Assembly: GCF_051014685.1 (NCBI RefSeq)
Contig: NW_027479400.1
Span: forward strand, 62,001 to 126,000
DNA length: 64,000 bases
Source: Ptiloglossa arizonensis
Lineage: Eukaryota; Arthropoda; Insecta; Hymenoptera; Colletidae
Direction of reading: 5' to 3'
Position 1 is the first letter of the stretch; every line of letters begins with the position of its first letter. Shown here in pieces: positions 16,901 through 31,328 of the stretch. The notes below the pieces were generated by a model. It saw only the letters and a program-made list of their open reading frames with translations, did no database searches and was not told the DNA's origin. The translations under genes were made by a program, and so were the position numbers.

Positions 16901-19900
16901 CGTTATACGTTATACGTTATACGTTATACGTTATACGTTATACGTTATACGTTATACGTTATACGTCATTCGTTATACGTTAGACGTTACACAATATAGG
17001 TTATACGTTATACGTTATACGTTATACGTTATACGTTATACGTTATACGTTATACGTTATACGTTATACGTTATACGTTATACGTTATACGTTATACGTT
17101 ATACGTTATACGTTATACGTTATACGTTATACGTTATACGTTATATGTTATACGTTATACGTTATACGTTATACGTCATTCGTTATACGTTAGACGTTAC
17201 ACAATATAGGTTATACGTTATACGTTATACGTTATACGTTATACGTTATACGTTATACGTTATACGTTATACGTTATACGTTATACGTTATACGTTATAC
17301 GTTATACGTTATACGTTATACGTTATACGTTATACGTTATACGTTATACGTTATACGTTATACGTTATACGTTATACGTTATACGTTATACGTTATACGT
17401 TATACGTTATACGTTATACGTTATACGTTATACGTTGTACGTTATACGCTGTACGTTATACGTTATACGTTATACGTTATACGTTATACGTTATACGTTA
17501 TACGTTATACGTTATACGTTATACGTTATACGTTATACGTTATACGTTATACGTTATACGTTATACGTTATACGTTATACGTTATACGTTATACGTTATA
17601 CGTTATACGTTATACGTTATACGTTATACGTTATACGTTATACGTTATACGTTATACGTTATACGTTATACGTTATACGTCATTCGTTATACGTTAGACG
17701 TTACACAATATAGGTTATACGTTATACGTTATACGTTATACGTTATACGTTATACGTTATACGTTATACGTTATACGTTATACGTTATACGTTATACGTT
17801 ATACGTTATACGTTATACGTTATACGTTACACGTTATACGTTATACGTTATACGTTATACGTTATACGTTATACGTTATAGGTTATACGTTATACGTTAT
17901 ACGATATACGTTATAGGTCATACCTTATACGTGATACGTTATACGTTATACGTTATACGTTATACGTTATACGTTATACGTTATACGTTATACGTTATAC
18001 GTCATTCGTTATACGTTAGACGTTACACAATATAGGTTATACGTTATACGTTATACGTTATACGTTATACGTTATACGTTATACGTTATACGTTATACGT
18101 TATACGTTATACGTTATACGTTATACGTTATACGTTATACGTTATACGTTACACGTTATACGTTATACGTTATACGTTATACGTTATACGTTATACGTTA
18201 TAGGTTATACGTTATACGTTATACGATATACGTTATAGGTCATACCTTATACGTGATACGTTATACGTTATACGTTATACGTTATACGTTATACGTTATA
18301 GAATATACGTTATAGGTTATACGTTATACGTTATACGTTATACGTTATACGTTATACGTTATACGTTATACGTTATAGAATATACGTTATAGGTTATACG
18401 TTGTACGTTATACGTTATACGTTATAAGTTATACGTTATACGTTATACGTTATACGTTATACGTTATACGTTATACGTTATACGTTATACGTTATACGTT
18501 ATACGTTATACGTTATAGAATATACGTTATAGGTTATACGTTATACGTTATACGTTATACGTTATACGTTATAAGTTATACGATATACGTTATACGTCAT
18601 AAGTTATACGTTATACGTTATACGTTATACGTTATACGTTATACGTTATATAATACGTTATACGTTATGCGTTATACGTTATACGTTATACGTTATACGT
18701 TATACGTTATACGTTATACGTTATACGTTATACGTTATACGTTATACGTTATACGTTATACGTTATACGTTATACGTTATACGTTATAGAATATACGTTA
18801 TAGGTTATACGTTATACGTTATACGTTATACGTTATACGTTATACGTTATACGTTATACGTTATACGTTATACGTTATACGTTATACGTTATACGTTATA
18901 CGTAATATGTAATACGTCATACGTTTTACGTTATACGCTATGCGTTATACGTTATACGTTATACGTTATACGTTATACGTTATACGTTATACGTTATACG
19001 TTATACGTTATACGTTATACGTTATACGTCATTCGTTATACGTTAGACGTTACACAATATAGGTTATACGTTATACGTTATACGTTATACGTTATACGTT
19101 ATACGTTATACGTTATACGTTATACGTTATACGTTATACGTTATACGTTATACGTTATACGTTATACGTTATACGTTATACGTTATACGTTATACGTTAT
19201 ACGTTATATGTTATACGTTATACGTTATACGTTATACGTCATTCGTTATACGTTAGACGTTACACAATATAGGTTATACGTTATACGTTATACGTTATAC
19301 GTTATACGTTATACGTTATACGTTATACGTTATACGTTATACGTTATACGTTATACGTTATACGTTATACGTTATACGTTATACGTTATACGTTATACGT
19401 TATACGTTATACGTTATACGTTATACGTTATACGTTATACGTTATACGTTATACGTTATACGTTATACGTTATACGTTATACGTTATACGTTATACGTTA
19501 TACGTTATATGTAATACGTCATACGTTTTACGTTATACGTTACACGTTATACCTTATACGTTATACGTTATACGTTATACGTTATACGTTATACGTTATA
19601 CGTTATACGTTATACGTTATACGTAATATGTAATACGTCATACGTTATAAGTTATACGTTATACGTTATACGTTATACGTTATACGTTATACGTTATACG
19701 TTATACGTTATACGTTATATGTTATACGTTATACGTTATACGTTATACGTCATTCGTTATACGTTAGACGTTACACAATATAGGTTATACGTTATACGTT
19801 ATACGTTATACGTTATACGTTATACGTTATACGTTATACGTTATACGTTATACGTTATACGTTATACGTTATACGTTATACGTTATACGTTATACGTTAT

Positions 19901-19960
19901 ACGTTATACGTTATACGTTATACGTTATACGTTATACGCTGTAGGTTATACGCTATACGT
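13945..19960 (+). repeat. HOR superunit copy 2 (about 6.09 kb)
   Basis: This is the second copy of the A-B-C superunit. Markers start at 13945, 15000, 15210, 15728, 16057, 16470, 16967, 17177, 17681, 18003, 19030, 19240 and 19751. The 210-bp doublets are conserved (15000/15210, 16967/17177, 19030/19240). Against copy 1, most marker intervals are identical to the base. Three differ by whole heptamers: 483 versus 497, 546 versus 504, and 1,020 versus 1,027 bp. The 5-bp units at 14599 and 18650 match those at 8513 and 12585. Collinearity ends just after the ACGCTGT variant (19936), which carries an extra substitution (GTAGG) absent from copy 1 at 13871. Confidence 0.88.
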
Positions 19961-22091
19961 TATACGTTATACGTTATACGTTATACGTTATACGTTATAC
20001 GTTATACGTTATACGTTATACGTTATACGTTATACGTTATACGTTATACGTTATACGTTATACGTTATACGTCATACGTTATACGTTATACGTTATACGT
20101 TATACGTTATACGTTATACGTTATACGTTATACGTTATACGTTATACGTTATACGTTAAACGTTATACGTTATATGTAATACGTCATACGTTTTACGTTA
20201 TACGTTACACGTTATACCTTATACGTTATACGTTATACGTTATACGTTATACGTTATACGTTATACGTTATACGTTATACGTTATACGTTTTACGTTATT
20301 CGTTATACGTTCTTCGTTACACGTTATACGTTATACGTTATACGTCATACGTTATACGTTATACGTTATATGTTACACGTTATACGTTACACGTTATACG
20401 TTATACGTTATACGTTATACGTTATACGTTATATGTAATACGTCATACGTTTTACGTTATACGTTACACGTTATACCTTATACGTTATACGTTATACGTT
20501 ATACGTTATACGTTATACGTTATACGTTATACGTTATACGTTATACGTTTTACGTTATTCGTTATACGTTCTTCGTTACACGTTATACGTTATACGTTAT
20601 ACGTTATACGTTATACGTTATACGTTATATGTTACACGTTATACGTTATACGTTACACGTTCTACGTTATACGTTACGCGTTATACGTTATACGTTATAT
20701 GTTGTACGTTATACGTTATACGTTATACGTTATACATTATACGTTATACGTTATACGTTATACGTTATACGTTATACGTTATACGTTATACGTTATACGT
20801 TATACGTTATACGTTATACGTTATACGTTATACGTTATACGTTATACGTAATATGTAATACGTCATACGTTTTACGTTATACGCTATGCGTTATACGTTA
20901 TACGTTATACGTCATACTTTATACGTTATACGTTATACGTTATACGTTATACGTTACACGTTATACGTTATACGTTATACGTTATACGTTATACATTATA
21001 CGTTATAGGTTATACGTTATACGTTATACGATATACGTTATAGGTCATACCTTATACGTGATACGTTATACGTTATACGTTATACGTTATACGTTATACG
21101 TTATACGTTATACGTAATATGTAATACGTCATACGTTATAAGTTATACGTTATAAGTTATACGTTATACGTTATACGTTATACGTTATACGTTATACGTT
21201 ATACGTTATACGTTATATGTTATACGTTATACGTTATACGTTATACGTCATTCGTTATACGTTAGACGTTACACAATATAGGTTATACGTTATACGTTAT
21301 ACGTTATACGTTATACGTTATACGTTATACGTTATACGTTATACGTTATACGTTATACGTTATACGTTATACGTTATACGTTATACGTTATACGTTATAC
21401 GTTATACGTTATACGTTATACGTCATACGTTATACGTTATACGTTATACGTTATACGTTATACGTTATACGTTATACGTTATACGTTATACGTTATACGT
21501 TATACGTTATACGTTATACGTTATACGTTATACGTTATACGTTATACGTTATACGTTATACGTTATACGTTATATGTAATACGTCATACGTTTTACGTTA
21601 TACGTTACACGTTATACCTTATACGTTATACGTTATACGTTATACGTTATACGTTATACGTTATACGTTATACGTTATACGTTATACGTTTTACGTTATT
21701 CGTTATACGTTCTTCGTTATACGTTATACGTTATACGTTATACGTCATACGTTATACGTTATACGTTATATGTTACACGTTATACGTTACACGTTACACG
21801 TTCTACGTTATACGTTACACGTTATACGTTATACGTTATACGTTATACGTTATACGTTATACGTTATACGTTATACGTTATACGTTATACGTTATACGTT
21901 ATACGTTATACGTTATACGTTATACGTTATACGTTATACGTTATACGTTATACGTTATACGTTATACGTTATACGTTATACGTTATACGTTATACGTTAT
22001 ACGTTATAAGTTATACGTTATACGTTATACGTTATACGTTATACGTTATACGTTATATGTTATACGTTATACGTTATACGTTATACGTTAT
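19961..22091 (+). repeat. Mosaic stretch with region-1 cassettes
   Basis: A pure run is followed by region-1 type cassettes: ATGTAAT/ACGTTTT near 20175 and 20430, TTCTTCG near 20310 and 20570, the ATGTTAC/ACGTTCT/ATGTTGT series at 20629-20710, a GCTATGCG cassette near 20883, GTCATACC/GTGAT near 21050 and one CATTCG cassette at 21249. An ACGTTAC to ACGTTAT reversion is visible after TTCTTCG near 21718 compared with sister copies. No gene or unique DNA is present. Confidence 0.8.
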
Positions 22092-22836
22092 ACATTATAT
22101 GTTATACATAATACGTTATAGGTTATACGTTATACGTTATACGTTGTACGTTATACGTTCTACGTTATACGTTATACGTTATACGCTATACGTTATACGT
22201 TATACGTTATACGTTATACGTTATAGAATATACGTTATAGGTTATACGTTGTACGTTATACGTTATACGTTATAAGTTATACGTTATACGTTATACGTTA
22301 TACGTTATACGTTATACGTTATACGTTATACGTTATACGTTATACGTTATACGTTATACGTTATACGTTATAGAATATACGTTATAGGTTATACGTTATA
22401 CGTTATACGTTATACGTTATACGTTATACGTTATAAGTTATACGATATACGTTATACGTCATAAGTTATACGTTATACGTTATACGTTATACGTTATACG
22501 TTATACGTTATATAATACGTTATACGTTATACGTTATACGTTATACGTTATACGTTATACGTTATACGTTATACGTTATACGTTATACGTTATACGTTAT
22601 ACGTTATACGTTATACGTTATACGTTATACGTTATACGTTATTCGTTATACGTTATACGTTATACGTTATACGTTATACGTTATACGTTATAGAATATAC
22701 GTTATAGGTTATACGTTATACGTTATACGTTATACGTTATACGTTATACGTTATACGTTATACGTTATACGTTATACGTTATACGTAATATGTAATACGT
22801 CATACGTTTTACGTTATACGCTATGCGTTATACGTT
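22092..22836 (+). repeat. Partial third copy of the 6.09 kb superunit
   Basis: The ACATTAT, ATGTTAT, ACATAAT cluster at 22092 matches those at 8107 and 14193. It is followed by the same order of landmarks: AGGTTAT, ACGTTGT, ACGTTCT, ACGCTAT, AGAATAT, AAGTTAT, the 5-bp ATAAT unit (22512) and the GTAATATG/GCTATGCG cassette. From cluster to GTAATATG is 678 bp in copies 1 and 2 and 692 bp here, so this copy is two heptamers longer. Downstream of GCTATGCG it departs into a CATACTTT variant not seen at that point in the full copies, so this is a truncated or recombined copy. Confidence 0.82.
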
Positions 22837-23816
22837 ATACGTTATACGTCATACTTTATACGTTATACGTTATACGTTATACGTTATACGTTATACGTTA
22901 CACGTTATACGTTATACGTTATACGTTATACGTTATACATTATACGTTATAGGTTATACGTTATACGTTATACGATATACGTTATAGGTCATACCTTATA
23001 CGTGATACGTTATACGTTATACGTTATACGTTATACGTTATACGTTATACGTTATACGTAATATGTAATACGTCATACGTTATAAGTTATACGTTATAAG
23101 TTATACGTTATACGTTATACGTTATACGTTATACGTTATACGTTATACGTTATACGTTATACGTTATACGTTATACGTTATACGTTATACTTTATACGTT
23201 ATACGTTATACGTTATACGTTATACGTTATACGTTATACGTTATACGTTATACGTTATACGTTATACGTTATACGTTATACGATATACGTTATACGTTAT
23301 ACGTTATACGTTATACGTTATACGTTATACGTTATACGTTATACGTTATACGTTATACGTTATAGAATATACGTTATAGGTTATACGTTATACGTTATAC
23401 GTTATACGTTATACGTTATAAGTTATACGATATACGTTATACGTCATAAGTTATACGTTATACGTTATACGTTATACGTTATACGTTATACGCTCAACGT
23501 TATACGTTATATAATACGTTATACGTTATACGTTATACGTTATACGTTATACGTTATACGTTATACGTTATACGTTATACGTTATACGTTATACGTTATA
23601 CGTTATACGTTATACGTTATACGTTATACGTTATACGTTATACGTTATACGTTATACGTTATACGTTATACGATATAGAATATACGTTATAGGTTATACG
23701 TTATACGTTATACGTTATACGTTATACGTTATACGTTATACGTTATACGTTATACGTTATACGTTATACGTAATATGTAATACGTCATACGTTTTACGTT
23801 ATACGCTATGCGTTAT

Positions 23817-23865
23817 ACGCTGTACGTTATACGCTGTACGTTATACGTTATACGTTATACGCTGT
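23817..23865 (+). repeat. ACGCTGT trio with 14-bp spacing
   Basis: ACGCTGT units start at 23817, 23831 and 23859. The first two form a 14-bp dimer period (ACGCTGT then ACGTTAT). It sits directly after a GCTATGCG cassette and before the 56-unit run. Confidence 0.9.
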
Positions 23866-24257
23866 ACGTTATACGTTATACGTTATACGTTATACGTTAT
23901 ACGTTATACGTTATACGTTATACGTTATACGTTATACGTTATACGTTATACGTTATACGTTATACGTTATACGTTATACGTTATACGTTATACGTTATAC
24001 GTTATACGTTATACGTTATACGTTATACGTTATACGTTATACGTTATACGTTATACGTTATACGTTATACGTTATACGTTATACGTTATACGTTATACGT
24101 TATACGTTATACGTTATACGTTATACGTTATACGTTATACGTTATACGTTATACGTTATACGTTATACGTTATACGTTATACGTTATACGTTATACGTTA
24201 TACGTTATACGTTATACGTTATACGTTATACGTTATACGTTATACGTTATACGTTAT
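23866..24257 (+). repeat. Pure run, 56 canonical units
   Basis: This run is 392 bp of perfect repeat between an ACGCTGT trio and ACTTTAT. It corresponds in position to the 47-unit run at 32803. Confidence 0.92.
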
Positions 24258-27200
24258 ACTTTATACGTTATACGTTATACGTTATACGTTATACGTTATA
24301 CGTTATACGTTATACGTTATACGTTATACGTTATACGTTATACGTTATACGTTATACGTTATACGTTATACGTTATACGTCATACGTCATACGTTATACG
24401 TTATACGTTATACGTTATACGTTATACGTTATACGTTATACGTTATACGTTATACGTTATACGTTATACGTTATACGTTATACGTTATACGTTATACGTT
24501 ATACGTTATACGTTATACGTTATAGAATATACGTTATATGTTATACGTTGTACGTTATACGTTATACGTTATAAGTTATACGTTATACGTTATACGTTAT
24601 ATGTTATACGTTATACGTTATACGTTATACGTTATACGTTATACGTTATACGTTATACGTTATACGTCATACGTCATACGTTATACGTTATACGTTATAC
24701 GTTATACGTTATACGTTATACGTTATACGTTATACGTTATACGTTATACGTTATACGTTATACGTTATACGTTATACGTTATACGTTATACGTTATACGT
24801 TATACGTTGTACGTTATACGTTTTACGTTATACGTTATACGTTATACGTTATACGTTATACGTTGTACGTTATACGTTATATGTTATACGTTATACGTTA
24901 TACGTTATACATTATACGTTATAGAATATACGTTATAGGTTATACGTTGTACGTTATACGTTATACGTTATAAGTTATACGTTATACGTTATACGTTATA
25001 CGTTATACGTTATACGTTATACGTTATACGTTATACGTTATACGTTATACGTTATACGTTATACGTTATACGTTATACGTCATACGTTATACGTTATACG
25101 TTATACGTTATACGTTATACGTTATACGTTATACGTTATACGTTATACGTTATACGTTATACGTTATACGACATTCGTTATACGTTAGACGTTACACAAT
25201 ATAGGTTATACGTTATACGTTATACGTTATACGTTATACGTTATACGTTATACGTTATACGTTATACGTTATACGTTATACGTTATACGTTATACGTCAT
25301 ACGTCATACGTTATACGTTATACGTTATACGTTATACGTTATACGTTATACGTCATACGTTATACGTTATACGTTATACGTTATACGTTATACGTTATAC
25401 GTTATACGTTATACGTTATACGTTATAGGTCATACCTTATACGTGATACGTTATACGTTATACGTTATACGTTATACGTTATACGTTATACGTTATACGT
25501 AATATGTAATACGTCATACGTTATAAGTTATACGTTATACGTTATACGTTATACGTTATACGTTATACGTTATACGTTATACGTTATACGTTATATGTTA
25601 TACGTTATACGTTATACGTTATACGTCATTCGTTATACGTTAGACGTTACACAATATAGGTTATACGTTATACGTTATACGTTATACGTTATACGTTATA
25701 CGTTATACGTTATACGTTATACGTTATACGTTATACGTTATACGTTATACGTTATACGTTATACGTTATACGTCATACGTTATACGTTATACGTTATACG
25801 TTATACGTTATACGTTATACGTTATACGTTATACGTTATACGTTATACGTTATACGTTATACGTTATACGTTATATGTAATACGTCATACGTTTTACGTT
25901 ATACGTTACACGTTATACCTTATACGTTATACGTTATACGTTATACGTTATACGTTATACGTTATACGTTATACGTTATACGTTATACGTTTTACGTTAT
26001 TCGTTATACGTTCTTCGTTACACGTTATACGTTATACGTTATACGTCATACGTTATACGTTATACGTTATATGTTACACGTTATACGTTACACGTTATAC
26101 GTTATACGTTATACGTTATACGTTATACGTTATATGTAATACGTCATACGTTTTACGTTATACGTTACACGTTATACCTTATACGTTATACGTTATACGT
26201 TATACGTTACACGTTATACGTTATACGTTATACGTTATACGTTATACGTTTTACGTTATTCGTTATACGTTCTTCGTTACACGTTATACGTTATACGTTA
26301 TACGTCATACGTTATACGTTATACGTTATACGTTATACGTTATACGTTATACGTCATACGTCATACGTTATACGTTATACGTTATACGTTATACGTTATA
26401 CGTTATACGTCATACGTTATACGTTATACGTTATACGTTATACGTTATACGTTATACGTTATACGTTATACGTTATACGTTATAGGTCATACCTTATACG
26501 TGATACGTTATACGTTATACGTTATACGTTATACGTTATACGTTATACGTTATACGTAATATGTAATACGTCATACGTTATAAGTTATACGTTATACGTT
26601 ATACGTTATACGTTATACGTTATACGTTATACGTTATACGTTATACGTTATACGTTTTATGTTATTCGTTATACGTTCTTCGTTACACGTTATACGTTAT
26701 ACGTTATACGTCGTACGTTATACGTTATACGTTATATGTTACACGTTATACGTTATACGTTACACGTTCTACGTTATACGTTACACGTTATACGTTATAC
26801 GTTATATGTTGTACGTTATACGTTATACGTTATACGTTATATAATACGTTATACGTTATACGTTATACGTTATACGTTATACGTTATACGTTATACGTTA
26901 TACGTTATACGTTATACGTTATACGTTATACGTTATACGTTATACGTTATACGTTATACGTTATACGTTATACGTTATACGTTATACGTTATACGTTATA
27001 CGTTATACGTTATACGTTATACGTTATAGAATATACGTTATAGGTTATACGTTATACGTTATACGTTATACGTTATACGTTATAAGTTATACGATATACG
27101 TTATACGTCATAAGTTATACGTTATACGTTATACGTTATACGTTATACGTTATACGTTATATAATACGTTATACGTTATACGTTATACGTTATACGTTAT

Positions 27201-27418
27201 ACGTTATACGTTATACGTTATACGTTATACGTTATACGTTATACGTTATACGTTATACGTTATACGTTATACGTTATACGTTATACGTTATACTTTATAC
27301 GTTATACGTTATACGTTATACGTTATACGTTATACGTTATTGAATATACGTTATAGGTTATACGTTATACGTTATACGTTATACGTTATACGTTATACGT
27401 TATACGTTATACGTTATA

Positions 27419-28674
27419 CGTAATATGTAATACGTCATACGTTTTACGTTATACGCTATGCGTTATACGTTATACGTTATACGTTATACGTTATACGTTA
27501 TACGTTATACGTTATACGTTATACGTTATACGTTATACGTCATTCGTTATACGTTAGACGTTACACAATATAGGTTATACGTTATACGTTATACGTTATA
27601 CGTTATACGTTATACGTTATACGTTATACGTTATACGTTATACGTTATACGTTATACGTTATACGTTATACGTTATACGTTATACGTTATACGTTATACG
27701 TTATACGTTATACGTTATACGTTATACGTTATACGTTATACGTTATACGTTATACGTTCTACGTTATACGTTATACGTTATACGTTATACGTTATACGTT
27801 ATACGTTATACGTTATACGTTATACGTTATACGTTATACGTTATACTTTATACGTTATACGTAATACGTTATACGTTATACGTTATACGTTATACGTTAT
27901 ACGTTATACGTTTTACGTTATACGTCATACGTTATACGTTATACGTTATACGTTATACGTTATACGTTATACGTTATACGTTTTACGTTATGCGTTATAC
28001 GTTATACGTTATACGTTATACGTTATACGTTATACGTTATACGTTATACGTTATACGTAATACGTTATAGGTTATACGTTATACGTAATACGTTATACGT
28101 TATACGTTATACGTTATACGTTATACGTTATACGTTATACGTTATACGTTATACGTTATACGTTATACGTTATACGTTATACGTTATACGTTATACGTTA
28201 TACGTTATACGTTATACGTTATACGTTATACGTTATACGTTATACGTTATACTTTATATAATACGTTATACGTTATAGAATATACGTTATAGGTTATACG
28301 TTATACGTTATACGTTATACGTTATACGTTATAAGTTATACGATATACGTTATACGTCATAAGTTATACGTTATACGTTATACGTTATACGTTATACGTT
28401 ATACGTTATATAATACGTTATACGTTATACGTTATACGTTATACGTTATACGTTATACGTTATACGTTATACGTTATACGTTATACGTTATACGTTATAC
28501 GTTATACGTTATACGTTATACGTTATACGTTATACTTTATACGTTATACGTTATACGTTATACGTTATACGTTATACGTTATTGAATATACGTTATAGGT
28601 TATACGTTATACGTTATACGTTATACGTTATACGTTATACGTTATACGTTATACGTTATACGTTATACGTTATA
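27419..28674 (+). repeat. HOR region 4, unit 1 (1,256 bp)
   Basis: The unit is defined from one GTAATATG/GCTATGCG cassette to the next. It holds a CATTCG cassette (27541), ACGTTCT near 27757, ACTTTAT near 27844, ACGTAAT units, ACGTTTT plus a GTTATGCG near 27980, and two 5-bp ATAAT units (28258, 28410). The cassette, the CATTCG marker (27541 to 28797) and the ACGTTCT unit all recur exactly 1,256 bp later. That offset is not a multiple of 7, and the two 5-bp units account for the difference. Confidence 0.87.
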
Positions 28675-30044
28675 CGTAATATGTAATACGTCATACGTTT
28701 TACGTTATACGCTATGCGTTATACGTTATACGTTATACGTTATACGTTATACGTTATACGTTATACGTTATACGTTATACGTTATACGTTATACGTCATT
28801 CGTTATACGTTAGACGTTACACAATATAGGTTATACGTTATACGTTATACGTTATACGTTATACGTTATACGTTATACGTTATACGTTATACGTTATACG
28901 TTATACGTTATACGTTATACGTTATACGTTATACGTTATACGTTATACGTTATACGTTATACGTTATACGTTATACGTTATACGTTATACGTTATACGTT
29001 ATACGTTATACGTTCTACGTTATACGTTATACGTTATACGTTATACGTTATACGTTATACGTTATACGTTATACGTTATACGTTATACGTTATACGTTAT
29101 ACTTTATACGTTATACGTAATACGTTATACGTTATACGTTATACGTTATACGTTATACGTTATACGTTTTACGTTATACGTCATACGTTATACGTTATAC
29201 GTTATACGTTATACGTTATACGTTATACGTTTTACGTTATGCGTTATACGTTATACGTTATACGTTATACGTTATACGTTATACGTTATACGTTATACGT
29301 TATACGTAATACGTTATAGGTTATACGTTATACGTAATACGTTATACGTTATACGTTATACGTTATACGTTATACGTTATACGTTATACGTTATACGTTA
29401 TACGTTATACGTTATACGTTATACGTTATACGTTATACGTTATACGTTATACGTTATACGTTATACGTTATACTTTATACGTTATACGTTATACGTTATA
29501 CTTTATACGTTATACGTAATACGTTATACGTTATACGTTATACGTTATACGTTATACGTTATACGTTTTACGTTATACGTCATACGTTATACGTTATACG
29601 TTATACGTTATACGTTATACGTTATACGTTTTACGTTATTCGTTATACGTTCTTCGTTACACGTTATACGTTATACGTTATACGTCATACGTTATACGTT
29701 ATACGTTATATGTTACACGTTATACGTTATACGTTACACGTTCTACGTTATACGTTACACGTTATACGTTATACGTTATATGTTGTACGTTATACGTTAT
29801 ACGTTATACGTTATATAATACGTTATACGTTATACGTTATACGTTATACGTTATACGTTATACGTTATACGTTATACGTTATACGTTATACGTTATACGT
29901 TATACTTTATACGTTATACGTTATACGTTATACGTTATACGTTATACGTTATAGAATATACGTTATAGGTTATACGTTATACGTTATACGTTATACGTTA
30001 TACGTTATACGTTATACGTTATACGTTATACGTTATACGTTATA
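28675..30044 (+). repeat. HOR region 4, unit 2 (1,370 bp)
   Basis: The first part is collinear with the preceding unit at +1,256 bp (CATTCG at 28797, ACGTTCT near 29013, ACGTAAT/AGGTTAT near 29310). It then diverges: the ACTTTAT/ACGTAAT segment repeats locally near 29473-29520, and a TTCTTCG plus ATGTTAC/ATGTTGT segment of region-1 type is inserted near 29650-29790. It carries a single 5-bp unit at 29815. Confidence 0.83.
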
Positions 30045-31328
30045 CGTAATATGTAATACGTCATACGTTTTACGTTATACGCTATGCGTTATACGTTATA
30101 CGTTATACGTTATACGTTATACGTTATACGTTATACGTTATACGTTATACGTTATACGTTATACGTCATTCGTTATACGTTAGACGTTACACAATATAGG
30201 TTATACGTTATACGTTATACGTTATACGTTATACGTTATACGTTATACGTTATACGTTATACGTTATACGTTATACGTTATACGTTATACGTTATACGTT
30301 ATACGTTATACGTTATACGTTATACGTTATACGTTATACGTTATACGTTATACGTTATACGTTATACGTTATACGTCATACGTTATACGTTATACGTTAT
30401 ATGTTACACGTTATACGTTACACGTTATACGTTATACGTTATACGTTATACGTTATACGTTATATGTAATACGTCATACGTTTTACGTTATACGTTACAC
30501 GTTATACCTTATACGTTATACGTTATACGTTATACGTTATACGTTATACGTTATACGTTATACGTTATACGTTATACGTTTTACGTTATTCGTTATACGT
30601 TCTTCGTTACACGTTATACGTTATACGTTATACGTCATACGTTATACGTTATACGTTATATGTTACACGTTATACGTTATACGTTACACGTTCTACGTTA
30701 TACGTTACACGTTATACGTTATACGTTATATGTTGTACGTTATACGTTATACGTTATACGTTATATAATACGTTATACGTTATACGTTATACGTTATACG
30801 TTATACGTTATACGTTATACGTTATACGTTATACGTTATACGTTATACGTTATACGTTATACGTTATACGTTATACGTTATACGTTATACGTTATACGTT
30901 ATACGTTATACGTTATACGTTATACGTTATAGAATATACGTTATAGGTTATACGTTATACGTTATACGTTATACGTTATACGTTATAAGTTATACGATAT
31001 ACGTTATACGTCATAAGTTATACGTTATACGTTATACGTTATACGTTATACGTTATACGTTATATAATACGTTATACGTTATACGTTATACGTTATACGT
31101 TATACGTTATACGTTATACGTTATACGTTATACGTTATACGTTATACGTTATACGTTATACGTTATACGTTATACGTTATACTTTATACGTTATACGTTA
31201 TACGTTATACGTTATACGTTATACGTTATACGTTATAGAATATACGTTATAGGTTATACGTTATACGTTATACGTTATACGTTATACGTTATACGTTATA
31301 CGTTATACGTTATACGTTATACGTTATA
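30045..31328 (+). repeat. HOR region 4, unit 3 (1,284 bp)
   Basis: This unit opens with the GTAATATG/GCTATGCG cassette and a CATTCG cassette at 30167. Its interior is replaced by region-1 cassettes: ATGTAAT/ACGTTTT near 30465, TTCTTCG near 30600 and ATGTTGT near 30731. It closes with AGAATAT, AAGTTAT and 5-bp units at 30765 and 31064. It is therefore a chimera of two HOR types. Confidence 0.8.

Larger units (their letters stand above)
22837..27418 (+). repeat. Mosaic stretch containing a 56-unit pure run
   Basis: This stretch joins pieces of several HOR types: a GTCATACC/GTGAT cassette near 23000, AGAATAT units near 23365, 23680, 24528 and 24925, a GCTCA plus ATAAT pair (23490, 23511), the GCTGT trio (23817-23865), the long pure run 23866-24257, and a variant ACGACAT marker at 25172. 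A region-1 type block runs from about 25500 to 26500, with the CATTCG cassette at 25627. The 24538-24924 segment recurs at 33895, 36968 and 39976. Two more 5-bp units lie at 26841 and 27161. No coding or RNA feature is present. Confidence 0.8.

Noticed and set aside
7859..19960. CRISPR array (regular 34-bp cassette with spacers)
   Set aside because: The 'spacers' are the same heptamer repeat, with lengths from 210 to over 1,000 bp. No Cas genes and no unique spacer sequence.
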